A stretch of 64,000 nucleotides of DNA, from assembly GCA_014773175.1 (NCBI GenBank), contig VXCM01000064.1, positions 566,151 through 630,150 of the forward strand, given 5' to 3'. Origin of the DNA: Lucifuga dentata. Its lineage: Eukaryota > Chordata > Actinopteri > Ophidiiformes > Bythitidae. Position numbers and translations under genes: made by a program. The notes beneath the pieces are model-generated. The model searched no databases and was not told the origin of the DNA. It was given only the letters and a program-made list of their open reading frames with translations. Below, piece by piece: positions 62,085 to 64,000 of this stretch (position 1 is its first letter; each line of letters opens with the position of its first letter).

Positions 62085-62483
62085 ATGGAGAAAAGACAGC
62101 AAATGAAAGACACCCTCCAGCTGTGCATCGACCAGCACCGGGACCGGCTGTTCAGTCTGAGCCGGGACATATGGAGCTTCCCGGAACTGGCGGGTGAGGA
62201 GCGGCAGGCTCAGGACAGGCTCGTCCGCTTCTTCTCGGAGGATCAAACCTGGACGGTGGACAGCCACTACAAACTACCGACCGCTTTTCGAGCCACCTGG
62301 GGTCCGGTTGGTGGCACGGATGGCGACACGGTAGTGAACGTCGGGTTCCTGTGCGAGTATGACGCCCTGCAGGATATCGGGCACGCGTACGGGCATAACC
62401 TGAGAGCGGAATTGGGCGCTGCGGCCGCGCTGGGTCTGAAAAGCGCTTTAGAGAAACAACCTGCGCTCCCTGTCCGCGCCAAG
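62085..62483 (+). CDS. pm20d2: Peptidase M20 domain-containing protein 2, first coding exon (partial gene)
   Basis: First coding exon (133 codons, phase 0) of a cytosolic M20-family dipeptidase-like enzyme, known in mammals to remove aberrant dipeptides. The start is ATG at 62085-62087 (MEKRQQMKDTLQLCIDQHRD). A possible acceptor (TTTGCAG, 62059) just before suggests an upstream noncoding exon. Family features: SRDIWSFPELAGEE, HYKLPTAFRATWGP, VGFLCEYDALQDIGHA then GHNLRAELGAAAALG. The exon ends RAK at a GTAGCT donor. The normally conserved GHACGHN reads GHAYGHN, so the motif cysteine is Tyr; the following GHNLIAE-type residue is Arg. The remaining exons are off the right edge, so whether the gene is functional cannot be judged here. 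The exon is GC-rich relative to its surroundings. Confidence 0.85.
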
Positions 62484-62722
62484 GTAGCTGCCAGGGTCTG
62501 AAGCATGTCACACGCTTCAAACCTAACTTGATATTTGTACAGGATAAAATAATCCTTTATCAACATAGTTACTGCTCAAAGCTTGACTGCTAAGTTCTGA
62601 GTCTATGCCTTTTGCAAACGATGCTGGAGGAATAACTCAGTTTCATGGTTTTGTTGAAAATAATCCACAGCTGATATGAAGTCATCGTCGATTTCAAACT
62701 GGTTCCAGCTAAAAGCAATTGT

Positions 62723-63300
62723 TTAAAGAGATAGACAGACAGACACACAGACACACACACACACACACTTTATTCATCCCCGTAGGGAAATTGTTGTGCA
62801 GCGTAAGAAAAACCACATGGCATTTCATCATGACATCCTATAGGACATAAATCATCATGAGGCAGTTCACATCCCAACACACTTACACACTTGCCACACG
62901 CCTTACACTAAAATACGCTCAATACACCTTCCACTAAAATACACCTTACATTAAAATACACCTTGCACTGATTACACCTTACACTGAATACAACTAAAAA
63001 CATAAAATACATAATACATATCATAAAATTGTGAAGTGAAGTTGTCCAGACCAGCTGGACAACCTTAAGTGCATTACCCGCTCAGAAGCTTAATGGCTTG
63101 AGGAACAAATGAGAACTTACACCGATTTTNCCGATTTTTTTTTTTTTTGTAAAAAGAGGAAGACAGTATTATCGCCCAGATGATAATAGTTTAAATGAAG
63201 AGGCAAGGGGGTGTCTCATGTCACCCAGAATGTTGTATGCCTTATTCAAGGTGCAATTCTGAGGGATCAGTGCCGAAATAAAAAGCCACATCCATAACGC
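62723..63300 (-). mobile_element. LINE 3' fragment, minus orientation
   Basis: Read on the minus strand it encodes AYNILGDMRHPLASSFKLLS then SGR, followed by a stop, resembling the C-terminus of a fish non-LTR element. It ends with CAATTTCCCTACGGGGATGA then ATAAAG and a (GT)n/(CTGT)n tail at about 62728-62768. N at 63130 has ACCGATTTT and CCGATTTT on either side, an unmerged overlap. It lies in pm20d2 intron 1. Confidence 0.65.
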
Positions 63301-63644
63301 ATAGACCCTGAAGTACCTCTGCTAAATCACCTGTAGGCATATAGGCCCCGGAGGTTGCCCTATTATTCTGTCGTCCATAGGGAATCCTCCTAGATATGCT
63401 TTATTCAAAGACAGCAAAATGCCATGTATTTGTAGACAAACAAATCAATCAACGCAACAGCTCAGGGCCAGAGAGCACATTTGATTAATTGATAATTAAT
63501 TACGAAATTAATGTTTATTAACAAAAACTGGCAAAAAAAATTACCGGCAACGGTAACGAAAACTGTGACAAAAACTTATTAATTTTATTAGTAGCCTAAC
63601 TTATAACACAAAGTCAGACGAAAATTAATTATTTTCACTGGGGA
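63301..63644. other. pm20d2 intron, no recognised feature
   Basis: AT-rich intronic DNA; I see no exon or RNA gene. The frames open on both strands at the end of the window lie in the repeat that follows. Confidence 0.5.
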
Positions 63645-64000
63645 TGTGACGGGTGGGGTTTGGACCCAAATGCAGCACACAGTACAACTCCGACAAGTAA
63701 AGTTCTTTAATAGAGCTCTCAGTCCAACACAGAGGCAGGCAGAAAAACTGGCAGGACAAAGTGCCTACACAGACACAGTCAAACAAAGAGTCCAAACGCA
63801 GAGACTGGAATCGGAGTCGGGGACAGAAGGCAGATGTGGTGACCAGGGGGGCGACGAGCAGAATAGTCCAAAACAGGCCGAGTCGGTAACAGAAGGTCAG
63901 TCCACAAATGAACGCTGGAGAGTCTTTCATCGAAAATAGCTAAGAACAATCTGGCAAAGGGTGAGTGTGAGACTGGGGTTTAAATCCATGCTTGATTGGT
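63645..64000. repeat. Interspersed repeat running off the window edge
   Basis: It starts with GTGACGGGTGGGGTTTGGAC and CCAAATGCAGCACACAG, words that begin a common fish dispersed repeat. It is rich in CAAA/GTCC-type words, and the right end is not in the window. The class is unassigned. Confidence 0.5.

Larger units (their letters stand above)
4069..63130. other. Eighteen single-N positions, probable contig joins
   Basis: Ns at 4069, 14100, 34658, 35599, 39455, 43080, 45417, 46933, 49263, 51329, 55593, 55884, 56136, 57883, 59643, 60774, 61346 and 63130. Almost all lie in homopolymers or simple repeats, and two (4069, 63130) have the same sequence on both sides. They look like closed or collapsed gaps, so the true distance at each is unknown. 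Confidence 0.8.

Noticed and set aside
62076..62566. Minus-strand frames over the pm20d2 exon
   Set aside because: They are shadows of the GC-rich coding exon.
1..64000. CRISPR arrays, operons, prophage or tRNA genes
   Set aside because: The DNA is vertebrate nuclear sequence. Regular spacer repeats are absent, and I recognised no tRNA cloverleaf or rRNA sequence by eye.

Overview
The window is vertebrate nuclear DNA from a ray-finned fish, most likely a percomorph teleost. It holds spliced genes with short introns and GT-AG junctions, AATAAA-type polyadenylation signals and typical fish repeats: an RTE/Rex3-like LINE, an L2-like LINE, TTAA-flanked miniature elements and many CA/GA microsatellites. 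The glycoprotein hormone alpha chain ends in the perciform-type tail CYFHKI. Gene content and order match human 6q14.3-q15.

Layout: 198-4068 (minus) is the 5' part of syncrip; its RRM exons lie off the left edge. 4136-10050 is intergenic. 10060-11921 (plus) is cga, the pituitary glycoprotein hormone alpha subunit. 12721-25407 (plus) is znf292, eight coding exons including a 6.1-kb last exon with about 16 C2H2 fingers. 26426-34983 (plus) is orc3, 20 coding exons encoding 719 residues. 35505-38045 (minus) is akirin2, five coding exons encoding 178 residues. 39946-42200 (minus) is cnr1, the cannabinoid receptor 1, with an intronless coding region. 41436-62084 is a 20-kb gene-poor stretch rich in repeats. 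62085-62483 (plus) is the first coding exon of pm20d2; the rest lies off the right edge. The window closes in repeats.

The genes do not form an operon or pathway. They are a conserved syntenic block. Relative to human, genes such as HTR1E, GJB7, SMIM8, SLC35A1, RARS2, RNGTT, PNRC1 and SRSF12 are not seen in the corresponding intervals. Exon boundaries were assigned by reading frame continuity across splice sites and by recalled similarity to vertebrate orthologs; no alignment or RNA evidence was available.

I found no convincing new biological system. The observations most worth a second look are: a Cys-to-Tyr change in the conserved GHxCGH motif of pm20d2; a TTAA-flanked ~585-bp element family in four copies; clusters of the word GCTAGC in first introns and promoter regions; a GC-AG intron in orc3; an in-frame upstream ATG directly at a cga splice donor; a uORF in cnr1; and near-perfect hairpins. 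Eighteen isolated Ns look like contig joins, one with an uncollapsed 66-bp overlap at the syncrip promoter.
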